The notes under the pieces were generated by a model, which was not told the DNA's origin, did not search any database, and saw nothing but the letters and a program-made list of their open reading frames with translations. Of a stretch of 64,000 nucleotides of DNA, positions 50,690-59,765 are shown one piece after another (position 1 is the stretch's first letter; the number at the start of each line of letters is the position of its first letter). A program made the position numbers and the translations under genes. Source of the stretch: Borreliella lanei (GTDB lineage Bacteria > Spirochaetota > Spirochaetia > Borreliales > Borreliaceae); contig NZ_JACHFC010000001.1 in the NCBI RefSeq assembly GCF_014205895.1, forward strand, positions 248,001 to 312,000. The letters are read 5' to 3'.

Positions 50690-51547
50690 ATGAAGAATAA
50701 TATGGTACTATCTCTTTTATCTATGAATATCAACTATAATAGTATAGCTAGCATAAAACAAACCTTAAAAGAAAGAAAAATCGCTCCAAGAAAATTGTGG
50801 GGACAAAACTATCTAATCAACGAAAGCATAAGGCAAAAAATAATAGAAAGCTTGGATATAAAAGAAAATGAAAAAATCTGGGAAATTGGCCCAGGCCTTG
50901 GCGCAATGACTGAAATTTTATTAAAAAAAACCAATCTTTTAACCGCATTTGAAATTGACTTAAAATATTCAGAAATATTAAATGAAAAATTTGGAAAATT
51001 AAAAAACTTTAAATTGATAAAAGGGGATTTTTTAAAAAAATACAAAAACGAAAATCAAAACATTGATAAAATATTTTCAAATTTGCCATATAATATTGCA
51101 TCAAAAGTAATATCTAAATTAATTGAAGAAAACTTTTTAAAAGAAATGGTATTCACAGTACAAAAAGAATTAGCCGACAGAATAACTGCAAAAATAAATA
51201 GCAAAAACTATTCTTCATTTACAGTCTTAGTACAATCACACTTCAAAGCAATTAAAATATTAGACATAGGAGGAAACAATTTTTATCCTGCACCCAAAGT
51301 TAAGTCTACAACACTAAAATTAATTCCTAAAAAAAACAACATAAAAGACTTCAATGAATTCAACAAATTGGTTAGAACTGTATTTTCAAGCAGAAGAAAA
51401 AAATTAAAAAACACCATTATTAATTTCATTGCAAACAAAGCTACTCTGAGGGAAAATTTTTTAAAAGAATATTTAGAAAAAAGACCTGAGAACATTTCCG
51501 TTGAAGAATTTATACAAATTTCCAACACTTTAAATGCTTATCATTAA
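50690..51547 (+). CDS. ksgA: 16S rRNA dimethyladenosine transferase
   Basis: A methyltransferase that dimethylates two adjacent adenosines in the 3' hairpin of 16S rRNA. Motifs: GQNYLINES (motif X region, about residue 38), EIGPGLGAMTE (motif I, SAM binding, about 65-75), FEIDLKY, KGDFLK, and the catalytic NLPYNIASK (motif IV, about 127-135). Up to 285 residues; the start is unclear because no Shine-Dalgarno precedes any of the ATGs at 50690, 50702 or 50723. The gene directly follows the ComEC-like gene. Its 3' end overlaps the convergent pta gene by 18 bases. Confidence 0.93.
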   Translation: MKNNMVLSLLSMNINYNSIASIKQTLKERKIAPRKLWGQNYLINESIRQKIIESLDIKENEKIWEIGPGLGAMTEILLKKTNLLTAFEIDLKYSEILNEKFGKLKNFKLIKGDFLKKYKNENQNIDKIFSNLPYNIASKVISKLIEENFLKEMVFTVQKELADRITAKINSKNYSSFTVLVQSHFKAIKILDIGGNNFYPAPKVKSTTLKLIPKKNNIKDFNEFNKLVRTVFSSRRKKLKNTIINFIANKATLRENFLKEYLEKRPENISVEEFIQISNTLNAYH

Positions 51548-52567
51548 AGCACTTGCAAATACAATTTCATCAACAGAACAGCCCCTTGAAAGATCACTAA
51601 TGGGCTTAGAAAAACCTTGTAAAAAGGGGCCGTAGGCTTTAGCAAAAGCAAATCTCTCTACTAATTTATAACCAATATTGCCTGCATCTAAATTAGGAAA
51701 TATTAAAACATTAGCAGAACCTGCTACTAAAGATTTGCTACATTTTTTTTCTGCAACATCTTTTATTATGGCTGAATCAAGTTGAAGCTCTCCATCAATA
51801 AGCAAATCACTCTCTTTAGTCTTAACAATATTTAAAGCATTCTTTACTTTTTCAGTTTCTTTAGCACTGGAAGACCCTTTTGTTGAAAAGCTTAAAAGAG
51901 CAACCTTGGGCTTTGCATTTAAAATATCTTTAAAAGATTTAGCACTTTGCAATGCAATTTCTGCAAGCTCTAAAGAATCAGGATTGACTACTACAGAACA
52001 ATCTGCAAAAAATAAAATTCCATTATATCCAAAACAAAAATCAACATTACGAGCAATACTTAAGGTATCCATAATCATAAAAGACGATACAATATTAACA
52101 CCTTCCAACTTGGGAATTATTCTTATAGCATTAGACAAAACCTTAGCAGAAGTTGAAATCGCCCCACAAACACAAGATTTGGCATAACCAAACCTTACCA
52201 TAAGCATGGCAAAAGTAATCTCATCTAAAACTTGAGTCTTTAAACTTTGCTTTGTAGCTCCCTTTAGCTTTAGCAAGCTCCAATATTCATCCAAATACAT
52301 TTCAATGTCTGGAAAAAAATTGGGATCAACAACTTCTATTCTTTCTAAAATATTATTACAATTAGAAAATTCTTTTAAAGAATTAATAACAGGATCTTTT
52401 TTGCCTATCAAAATAATAGAATCTGCAAGATTTTTTTGCAAAATAACAATAGCTGCCCTTAAAACTCTAGAATCACTACTTTCAGGAAAAACTATATTGG
52501 CCTTAAACTTATTCTCTTTTACAAATATCTTCGCCTTATTGAAAACATAATCTTTTAAAGAAAACAC
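51530..52567 (-). CDS. pta: phosphate acetyltransferase
   Basis: A 345-residue Pta that interconverts acetyl phosphate and acetyl-CoA. Family features are VFPESSDSRVLRAA at the N terminus, AKSCVCGAISTSAKVLSNAIRI (given in part; about 138-155) and the C-terminal LVAGSANVLIFPNLDAGNIGYKL-type stretch in LIFPNLDAGN (about residue 287). It is the short, single-domain form without a regulatory DRTGG part. The start is GTG with AGAG immediately upstream. Together with ackA it links acetate to acetyl-CoA, which in this organism enters the mevalonate pathway. Confidence 0.94.
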   Translation of the reverse strand: MFSLKDYVFNKAKIFVKENKFKANIVFPESSDSRVLRAAIVILQKNLADSIILIGKKDPVINSLKEFSNCNNILERIEVVDPNFFPDIEMYLDEYWSLLKLKGATKQSLKTQVLDEITFAMLMVRFGYAKSCVCGAISTSAKVLSNAIRIIPKLEGVNIVSSFMIMDTLSIARNVDFCFGYNGILFFADCSVVVNPDSLELAEIALQSAKSFKDILNAKPKVALLSFSTKGSSSAKETEKVKNALNIVKTKESDLLIDGELQLDSAIIKDVAEKKCSKSLVAGSANVLIFPNLDAGNIGYKLVERFAFAKAYGPFLQGFSKPISDLSRGCSVDEIVFASALMISI

Positions 52568-52675
52568 TCTATAAAAATATTACAATACAAATTGATAAAT
52601 GCATAAAAAAAAGACATTTTTAAATAAAAAATCTTTCCTCATGCATAATTTTCTATTATAAAAATTAAATATTTC

Positions 52676-53470
52676 TTAAAGCATTCTTAAAATCTCTTGT
52701 ACAACTTTAGCTGAATTAAAAGCAGCTAATTTAGAAAATTTACTATATTCAACTTCATTTCCTTCTTTATTTACAATATCAGATATTGACCTAATAACTA
52801 TAAAAGGTACATTAAATATATGAGAAACATGCCCTATTGCTGCACCTTCCATCTCAACAGCTATTACATCTTTAAAGTTTCCTATAATTTTGTTAATATA
52901 AGCTGGATCAATAAACTGATCTCCTGTTAGTATTAATCCTGAATATGTATTAGAATCTCCAACCTTTGATTTAATCGCCTCTTTAGCTTTATTAACCAAA
53001 TTCTTATTGGCACTAAATTTTTGAGGTAATCCCACAAGCTGTCCCACCTTGTATCCAAATTTAATCAAATCAACATCATGATATGCAACCTCTGAAGACA
53101 CTACCACATCTCCTACTTTAATATCTTTGTATTTAGCACTAACAACACCACCAGCAACTCCAGAATTAATTACATGACTTATATTGTATTTTGACAAAAT
53201 ATAGCCAGTCCACATACCTGCATTAACCTTGCCAATCCCACAAACAATAGTCATAACATTGCGATTAGACAACTTCCCCTTTACAATCTTTTTATTAAGA
53301 CCATACTCCTTAAGCACTATTTCTTCCTTATTAGACATAAGCTTGTTTATCTGCTCAGCCTCAGAGTCCATAGCAGTTACTATTAAAACATTGATATTTT
53401 TAGAAAAAGCAACATATCCGTTTGAAAAAACCAATACAAAAAGAAAAAATTTTATTAAATAATTATTCAT
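52676..53470 (-). CDS. bgp: exported MTA/SAH nucleosidase (Bgp type)
   Basis: A 264-residue 5'-methylthioadenosine/S-adenosylhomocysteine nucleosidase, which cleaves these by-products to adenine and sugar. The catalytic core shows VIVTAMDSEAEQ, GIGKVNAG, VINSGVAGG and the catalytic glutamate and aspartate regions VEMEGAAIGH and RSISD. Unlike cytoplasmic Pfs, it begins with a signal peptide (about residues 1-23, hydrophobic FFLFVLVFSNGYVAFS). In Borrelia this gene product is known as Bgp, a surface protein that also binds glycosaminoglycans. An AGGAG site precedes the ATG. Confidence 0.92.
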   Translation of the reverse strand: MNNYLIKFFLFVLVFSNGYVAFSKNINVLIVTAMDSEAEQINKLMSNKEEIVLKEYGLNKKIVKGKLSNRNVMTIVCGIGKVNAGMWTGYILSKYNISHVINSGVAGGVVSAKYKDIKVGDVVVSSEVAYHDVDLIKFGYKVGQLVGLPQKFSANKNLVNKAKEAIKSKVGDSNTYSGLILTGDQFIDPAYINKIIGNFKDVIAVEMEGAAIGHVSHIFNVPFIVIRSISDIVNKEGNEVEYSKFSKLAAFNSAKVVQEILRML

Positions 53471-53625
53471 AAACTTGCACTCCTTACAGTAAAAGAATAT
53501 TTATATCAATTTTATACAAAAAAAATCCAAAACAGAATTACTTTTGAAAGAATTTTTGCAAGGTATTGAAAAAAAATATCCTATCCGTATTACAATATTA
53601 ATAGCTTAAAAAAAGGGGAAACTGA

Positions 53626-55830
53626 ATGAAAAAAATGAATCTGGTTACAGCTGCTCTACCCTATGTTAATAACATACCTCATCTTGGAAATTTAGTGCAA
53701 GTATTATCAGCTGATGCTTTTGCAAGATACTCAAAAATGTCGGGAATTGAAACTCTTTATATCTGCGGAACAGATGAATATGGAACAGCTACAGAAACCA
53801 AAGCTCTAATTGAAAATACTACCCCTTTAGAACTTTGTAATAAATATTATGAAATACATAAATCAATTTACAAATGGTTCAATATTGAATTTGATATCTT
53901 CGGCCGCACAACTAACAAGCACCATCAAGACATTGTACAAAATTTTTTCCTACAATTAGAAAAAAATGGCTATATAAAAGAGCGAGAAACTGAACAGTTT
54001 TTTTGCAATAAAGATTCAATGTTCTTAGCTGATAGATATGTAATAGGAGAATGCCCAGAATGCCAAAGCATGGCTAAAGGAGATCAGTGCGACAACTGTT
54101 CTAAGCTTTTAAATCCAACAGACCTAATAAATCCAAAATGCATAATTTGCAAAAACAAACCTATTTTAAAAAAAACCAGTCATCTTTATTTGGATCTTCC
54201 TAAAATAAAAACAAAACTTGAAAAATGGATAAAAAATACAACTACTAGCAAGAATTGGAATACCAATGCCCTTAAAATGACAAAAGCTTTTTTAAGAGAT
54301 GGCCTTAAAGAAAGAGCAATTACAAGAGACCTAAAATGGGGAATTCCTGTGCCTAAAAAGGGTTATGAAAATAAAGTATTTTATGTATGGTTTGATGCTC
54401 CAATAGGATACATTTCAATTACCAAAAATATTGTCAAAAATTGGAAATCTTGGTGGAAAAACAATGATCAAGTAAATCTTGTGCAATTTATTGGAAAAGA
54501 CAATATATTGTTTCATACAATTATATTCCCTTGCATAGAAATTGGTAGTAAAGAAAATTGGACAATATTAAATCAACTCTCATCAAGCGAGTACCTAAAT
54601 TACGAAAATCTTAAATTTTCAAAATCAGAAGGAACGGGGATTTTTGGAAACGATGCTATTACCACGGGAATCCCTTCTGATATTTGGCGATTCTACATCT
54701 ACTACAATAGGCCTGAAAAATCTGATTTTCAATTTATGTGGCAAGATCTCCTGGAAAGAGTAAATACAGAACTTATTGATAATTTTTCAAACCTTGTCAA
54801 CAGAGTATTAACATTTCAAAGAAAATTCTTTGGAGATGTAATAGAAACAATAGAAATTCAAAATAAATTTTGGAAACAAATAACACCAAAATATAATAAA
54901 ATACTAAATCTTTTTAAAAAGACAGAACTAAAATCTGCACTCAAAGAAATACTTAAAATTTCATCCCTTGGAAACAAAATATTTCAAGATAACGAACCAT
55001 GGAAAAGAAAAGACAGCTCTCCACAAGAAACAAAAGAACTAATCTCAAACTTAATATACCTAATAAGAGACTTATCTATTTTAATGATGCCATTCATTCC
55101 CGAAACAAGCAAAAAGATACAACAATTTTTTGGCAACAGTTATCAATTTTCGACCAAAATTCTTGGAACTAAATCGGGAATTAAAAAAATTGAATTCACA
55201 GAAATATTATTCAATAAACTAGAGCAAAAAAAAATTAACAATTTAAAGCTAAAATATTCAGGAGAGAAAAACATGAAAGAAAAAGAACAAGCGGAAAACC
55301 TGCTTAGAGAAAAAGAACAACCAGAAAACTTGTTTAGAGAAAAAGTGCTCTTAAGAGTTGCAAAAATAAATAAAATAGAAAGAAATCCTGAGGCTAAAAA
55401 CTTATTCATATTAAAATTAGATGACGGAAATAACAAGGACAAACAAATAGTAAGCAGTCTTGAAGGATATTACACAGAAGAAGAACTTTTGGGAAAACAT
55501 ATAATAATAGTAGATAATTTAAAGCCTGCAAAGTTTAGGGGAATAAAATCTGAAGGAATGCTAATAGCTACTGAGGACAAAAATAAAAATTTTAAAGTTA
55601 TAATTGTAGAAGATTCAATCAAAAATCCTATTGCTGGAGAGAGAATAATACTTGAAACCGATCAGAATAAAGATCTTGCCTACCCACCTAAAATTGACAT
55701 AAATAAATTTTTAAAAGTTAATATAGTAGCAGAAAACGGAGAGCTTAAAATAAACGGAATAAGCTTAATATTAGAAAATTCTAAGAACAAAATATTGTCT
55801 AAAGATATTCCAAACGGAATAGTTTGCTAA
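53626..55830 (+). CDS. metG: methionyl-tRNA synthetase with C-terminal tRNA-binding domain
   Basis: A 734-residue class I synthetase. HIGH motif: [13 protein letters not shown] (about residue 9-21). The zinc knuckle shows four CxxC-type pairs (CPECQ, CDNCS, CIICK, about 144-178). The KMSKS loop reads [10 protein letters not shown] (about 332-341). An EMAPII/Arc1p-like tRNA-binding domain (about 573-680) with LRVAKI and [10 protein letters not shown] closes the main part, and a further tail of about 50 residues follows. Between anticodon and tRNA-binding domains lies a tandem repeat of ten residues ([10 protein letters not shown] / [10 protein letters not shown]). A GGGG-containing site precedes the ATG. 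The FemAB-like gene follows ten bases later. Confidence 0.96.
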   Translation: MKKMNLVTAALPYVNNIPHLGNLVQVLSADAFARYSKMSGIETLYICGTDEYGTATETKALIENTTPLELCNKYYEIHKSIYKWFNIEFDIFGRTTNKHHQDIVQNFFLQLEKNGYIKERETEQFFCNKDSMFLADRYVIGECPECQSMAKGDQCDNCSKLLNPTDLINPKCIICKNKPILKKTSHLYLDLPKIKTKLEKWIKNTTTSKNWNTNALKMTKAFLRDGLKERAITRDLKWGIPVPKKGYENKVFYVWFDAPIGYISITKNIVKNWKSWWKNNDQVNLVQFIGKDNILFHTIIFPCIEIGSKENWTILNQLSSSEYLNYENLKFSKSEGTGIFGNDAITTGIPSDIWRFYIYYNRPEKSDFQFMWQDLLERVNTELIDNFSNLVNRVLTFQRKFFGDVIETIEIQNKFWKQITPKYNKILNLFKKTELKSALKEILKISSLGNKIFQDNEPWKRKDSSPQETKELISNLIYLIRDLSILMMPFIPETSKKIQQFFGNSYQFSTKILGTKSGIKKIEFTEILFNKLEQKKINNLKLKYSGEKNMKEKEQAENLLREKEQPENLFREKVLLRVAKINKIERNPEAKNLFILKLDDGNNKDKQIVSSLEGYYTEEELLGKHIIIVDNLKPAKFRGIKSEGMLIATEDKNKNFKVIIVEDSIKNPIAGERIILETDQNKDLAYPPKIDINKFLKVNIVAENGELKINGISLILENSKNKILSKDIPNGIVC
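55276..55345 (+). repeat. tandem 30-bp coding repeat in metG
   Basis: Two 30-bp units (55276-55305 and 55306-55335) are followed by a partial third (from 55336). They encode two copies of a ten-residue charged linker. Within-unit differences fall mostly at single bases, so the duplication is not brand new. Confidence 0.8.
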
Positions 55831-55839
55831 GAGCTATTA

Positions 55840-56883
55840 ATGACTATTAAAAAAATACAAACAAAAGAAATGGAAGAAAATTATCTTCAAAGCGAACTGT
55901 GGGCATTAATAAAAACAACAAAAAACAGCAATTGGAAAGCCATAGCATTTGAAAGTGATATTCTTGGTAAAATTATTGTAATGCAGAGAAGACTGTTTAA
56001 AAATTTTTATTTAGCATATATTCCACATCCAGAATTCTCAAACAAAACTCTTGAAAACATTAATATTGATAAAATAAGCAAAAATATTAAAGAATTTAGC
56101 ACAAAAATAAAACCCTACTTACATAAAAATACAATTTTTTTAAGATTCGATTTAATGTATTACTATCAAAGAACGCTGAATGAGAAATATTTTCCACTAA
56201 AAATTAAAATCAAATATCTAAAAAAATCATTTGATGACATACAGCCTTCAAACACAACAATATTAAACTTAAACAATTCTCTTGAGAATATTTTGCTTAA
56301 CATGAAAAAAAAAACAAGATACAACATAAAGCTCAGCTCAAAAAAAAATCTAAATATAATAATAGATGATAAATTTAAACATTTAAATGAATTTTACAAA
56401 CTTTACAAAGAAACTAGCAAAAGAGATAAATTTGCTATTCATTCAGAAGAATATATACAAAACCTCATCAAAATATTCAAACAAGACAAAAATGCCCAAA
56501 TAAAAATGATAATTGCATTTTATAACAACACAATTATTTCTGGAATAATAGTGGGAATTTACAAGGAAAAAGCCATCTACCTTTACGGGGCTTCAAGCAA
56601 AGAATATAGAAATTTAATGCCCAATTACGCAGTACAATTTAAAGCAATCCAAATTTTGAAAAAATTAGGAATAAAAGAATATGATTTATTGGGAATCCCT
56701 CCAATTGCAAATAAAAAACACCCCTTATATGGTCTTTTTGGTTTTAAAACAGGATTTGGGGGCAATATTATTCACAGAATTGGCTGTTATGATTTTACTT
56801 ACAAAAATTTTATTTATAGGATTTATGCAAATCTTGAAAAACTTAGATACTTTTATTACAAAGTATTAAGGAAAAAAATTTAA
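55840..56883 (+). CDS. FemA/FemX-type peptidoglycan aminoacyltransferase
   Basis: A 347-residue protein of the FemABX family, which uses aminoacyl-tRNA to add amino acids to the peptidoglycan precursor. It shows two GNAT-like subdomains: an N-terminal one with YLQSELWALIKTTKNSNWKA (given in part) and a C-terminal one with LYGASSKEYRNLMPNYAVQFKAIQ (in part) followed by GIKEYDLLGIP, the family's D-x-x-G motif, and FKTGFGG. There is no inserted coiled coil, so it resembles FemX or MurM-like single-residue transferases. Borrelia wall carries ornithine with glycine; this enzyme is a candidate for that step, which is inference. Its 3' end overlaps convergent murD by four bases. Confidence 0.85.
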   Translation: MTIKKIQTKEMEENYLQSELWALIKTTKNSNWKAIAFESDILGKIIVMQRRLFKNFYLAYIPHPEFSNKTLENINIDKISKNIKEFSTKIKPYLHKNTIFLRFDLMYYYQRTLNEKYFPLKIKIKYLKKSFDDIQPSNTTILNLNNSLENILLNMKKKTRYNIKLSSKKNLNIIIDDKFKHLNEFYKLYKETSKRDKFAIHSEEYIQNLIKIFKQDKNAQIKMIIAFYNNTIISGIIVGIYKEKAIYLYGASSKEYRNLMPNYAVQFKAIQILKKLGIKEYDLLGIPPIANKKHPLYGLFGFKTGFGGNIIHRIGCYDFTYKNFIYRIYANLEKLRYFYYKVLRKKI

Positions 56884-58235
56884 CCAAGCGTATTAACTAA
56901 ATTTTTAAATTGCAAGCCCCTATCAAACTCATTATCAAAAAGCTCAAAAGAAGCACTGGCAGGGGAAAATAATACAATGTCGCCTGGACTTGAAATTTTG
57001 AAAGAATAATTTACTGCGTCTTTTAAAGAATTAAATACAAAATACTGTATGCTACTTTTTTCTAAAATCTTAATAATTTTTACAGTTGCACTACCTTTTA
57101 TTAAGATCCAAGTTTTTACAATATTTATTATCTTGCTAAAACTTGAAAAATCAAGCTCTTTATCAGTTCCCCCAACAATCAAGTTAATGTGGTTATCATT
57201 TGTTTTTAAACTTTTAATAGATAAAACCGTAGACTCAGGAATAGTTGAAGCTGTATCATTATAAAACATTACATTTTGAACTAATTTAACAAACTCTAAT
57301 CTATGCTCAATGCCTTTAAAATTATTTAAAATCTGAGACGTATGATTAAGGTCTATATTTAAATAATACGAAACAAAAAAAGCAATAAACTTGGGAATCA
57401 TAAAAACAACCTGCGACTCAGAAAAACTTCCAATCAAATTATCATTAAAATATACTTTGCCTTCATTGCAATAAAAAATATCTTGACCAAAATCACAACG
57501 ATTGGATTCGGAAAATAAAATAACTTTGGCTTTTGATTTAAATTTTGAAAAATATTTGTAATAAGCCTTGTCCTGAATAATCACAATTCCTGAAGCTTGA
57601 TTTACAAAAATTTTTGACTTATCGATAATATAGTCATCAAAATTTAAATAATAGTTTTGGTGATCGTTGTAAACATTTGTAATAATGCTAAGAATAGGAT
57701 TAAAATTATCTAAAGATTGCAATTGCCAAGAAGAAAGCTCCAAAATCACAGGAGATCTTCCATCAAGTTGATCAAAAAAATTTAAAGGAGAAACACCAAT
57801 ATTTCCTCCAAGCTTTGCCCTTGGATATTTTTTTTTCAAAACCTGATACAAAAGAGACACAAGAGTAGATTTACCTTTGGTGCCCGTTACTGCGATTATA
57901 GGATTCTTGTTGAATATCAAAAATAAGCTAATATCCGTTTCAACTCGTTTGGCAAGCTTTAAATATTCATTATTGGGTTTCACACTAGGATTTTTCACAA
58001 CAATATCAGCATTTTTAAAATCATTTATATCATGCTTACCTAAAACATACCTAATTTGATTATCAAAATCTCTTAAAGAATCAATACTTAAAGCTAATTC
58101 TGCCTCACTTTTAAGATCAGTAATTACTAACCTTGCCCCATGCTTTAATAAAAATCTAGAAAGAGCTACTCCTCCTCCATTAATACCCAATCCCATGACT
58201 AAAAAATTTAAATTTTTAATTTCGTCTAAACGCAC
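56880..58235 (-). CDS. murD: UDP-N-acetylmuramoyl-L-alanine:D-glutamate ligase
   Basis: A 451-residue ligase that adds D-glutamate to UDP-MurNAc-L-Ala in the cytoplasm. The N-terminal Rossmann domain begins NFLVMGLGINGGGVA; the ATP site is VTGTKGKST (about residue 107-115); NVYNDHQNYY and the C-terminal domain GGTDKELDF follow. I start at the GTG at 58235, giving the normal length; the frame stays open 43 codons upstream through the end of the MATE gene but that part does not look like MurD. A TATAAT box ends seven bases before this GTG, with no ribosome binding site, so the transcript may be leaderless. The 3' end overlaps the FemAB-like gene. Confidence 0.92.
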   Translation of the reverse strand: MRLDEIKNLNFLVMGLGINGGGVALSRFLLKHGARLVITDLKSEAELALSIDSLRDFDNQIRYVLGKHDINDFKNADIVVKNPSVKPNNEYLKLAKRVETDISLFLIFNKNPIIAVTGTKGKSTLVSLLYQVLKKKYPRAKLGGNIGVSPLNFFDQLDGRSPVILELSSWQLQSLDNFNPILSIITNVYNDHQNYYLNFDDYIIDKSKIFVNQASGIVIIQDKAYYKYFSKFKSKAKVILFSESNRCDFGQDIFYCNEGKVYFNDNLIGSFSESQVVFMIPKFIAFFVSYYLNIDLNHTSQILNNFKGIEHRLEFVKLVQNVMFYNDTASTIPESTVLSIKSLKTNDNHINLIVGGTDKELDFSSFSKIINIVKTWILIKGSATVKIIKILEKSSIQYFVFNSLKDAVNYSFKISSPGDIVLFSPASASFELFDNEFDRGLQFKNLVNTLG

Positions 58236-58242
58236 AATAAAG

Positions 58243-58271
58243 ATTATATCAAACCTACCAGCCTGTTTTAA
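58243..58271 (-). promoter_or_regulatory. predicted murD promoter, leaderless start
   Basis: On the minus strand TTAAAA (58271-58266) and a perfect TATAAT (58248-58243) are 17 bases apart, inside the 3' end of the MATE gene. The start site falls at 58235-58236, on the GTG start codon. Confidence 0.5.
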
Positions 58272-59601
58272 TAGATTTAATCCACCTTTCACTATAAAAA
58301 TAAGGAAGTGAAATAGCAAGTTTGATTGCATCCTCAAGAGCTGGAATAAAAACAACAATTTCAAAAGGCAAATTTGTATAATTTGCTAAAACAAAAGCAA
58401 TGGGAATAGTATAAACAAAAGTTACAGAACCCTCCATGATAGCACCAAAACTTGGAGATGCTCCTGCACGAAAAAATCCGAAAAGATACTGAAAAGCAAG
58501 AGCCATAAAAAAGGCAGAAACAGAAGAATACCTTAAAATAATTCCTATAAGGTGCGAATATTTTAATGTATAAAAAATATAAGGAGCAAAAAATGAAAAC
58601 ACAAACAATGCAAAAGATGTTAAAAAAGCAAGTTTTAAGCCAATTCTACCTAAATAAATTGCAACTTTCATGACTTCTTTTTTACTATTATGCATTTCAT
58701 AGCCCATCATAATATTCAAAGAAATACAAAAAGAATTAATTATATTAAAGATAATAAAATAAACAGAAAAAGATATGCTGTAAGCAGCATATCTGTGAAC
58801 ATCAATTCCTATAAAAATTGACGTCAGTACAAGATAGCCAAAAAACCAAATAAAATCATTTAAAATGATTGGAATAAAAAACTTAATTAGCTGAAAAAAT
58901 AGATTAGCATTAACACTTAAATCATCAAATTTAAGATTTAAAATTGAATTCTTGTTAAACACTGTATAAAAAAGATAAACAACAAGCTCTACGACACGAA
59001 CAACTGTTGTTGCAATAGCAGCTCCAACTACCCCCATATGAAAAACAAAAATAAAAACATAATTTAATATTAAATTTAAAAAAACTGCAAAAACAGAAAT
59101 GTAAACTTGGAATTTAACAATTTCAATAACCTTAAGAGCATTAGCAATAAGCCCTTTTATAATTGCAAATACGAAAGAAAAAATAGCTATGTTTAAATAT
59201 ATAGCCCCATAATAAATTGCCTGCGTATCATTAGAAATCAATCTGAGTAAAAAAAGGGGATTCAATCTAGAAACAACTACAAACGGAAAAGAAAATAAAA
59301 TAATAATTAATATACTAATAAAAAATGTATTTCTAAAGCTCTTAAAATCACCCTGATTGTATTGCCTTGTAGCAATTATGTTGTAAGCTCCCACCATAGC
59401 AAACCCAATGGTAACAAACAGTTCAAAAAATTTATTTGCAAGAGAAACCCCTGCAACAGGATAATCACCAAGATATGCAACCATGGCATTATCTGTAAGA
59501 GAAATAAAATTAAATAAAAAAAACTCAATAGCAGTTGGAATTGCAATTTTTAAAAGATCTTTATAAATTCTATCCTTTTTTGATGCACTTAATGAATACA
59601 T
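58255..59601 (-). CDS. MATE family efflux transporter
   Basis: A 448-residue multidrug/toxin extrusion-type transporter with twelve predicted membrane segments in two similar halves. Near the N terminus LLKIAIPTAIEFFLFNFISLTDNAMVAYLGD (in part) is the characteristic first segment with the MATE P..I...D pattern; GVSLANKFFELF follows. The start ATG at 59601 has GGAG seven bases upstream; the frame extends eight codons further without support. It is one of two adjacent MATE genes on this strand and is followed by murD. Whether it exports drugs, lipids-linked precursors (DinF branch) or metabolites cannot be said. Confidence 0.88.
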   Translation of the reverse strand: MYSLSASKKDRIYKDLLKIAIPTAIEFFLFNFISLTDNAMVAYLGDYPVAGVSLANKFFELFVTIGFAMVGAYNIIATRQYNQGDFKSFRNTFFISILIIILFSFPFVVVSRLNPLFLLRLISNDTQAIYYGAIYLNIAIFSFVFAIIKGLIANALKVIEIVKFQVYISVFAVFLNLILNYVFIFVFHMGVVGAAIATTVVRVVELVVYLFYTVFNKNSILNLKFDDLSVNANLFFQLIKFFIPIILNDFIWFFGYLVLTSIFIGIDVHRYAAYSISFSVYFIIFNIINSFCISLNIMMGYEMHNSKKEVMKVAIYLGRIGLKLAFLTSFALFVFSFFAPYIFYTLKYSHLIGIILRYSSVSAFFMALAFQYLFGFFRAGASPSFGAIMEGSVTFVYTIPIAFVLANYTNLPFEIVVFIPALEDAIKLAISLPYFYSERWIKSIKTGW

Positions 59602-59765
59602 AAAATTCTCCAAATAAAAAATCAATATTTTTGCAAAGATAAATACCAGAACCTACAATACAGCAAAAGGAATTGCTTTTAAATCAGCATAATCAGAATT
59701 AATTTTAGATTCACCAAGATTATTAAAATTTTTATTAACACCAAATATATCACGCCACCCCATGT

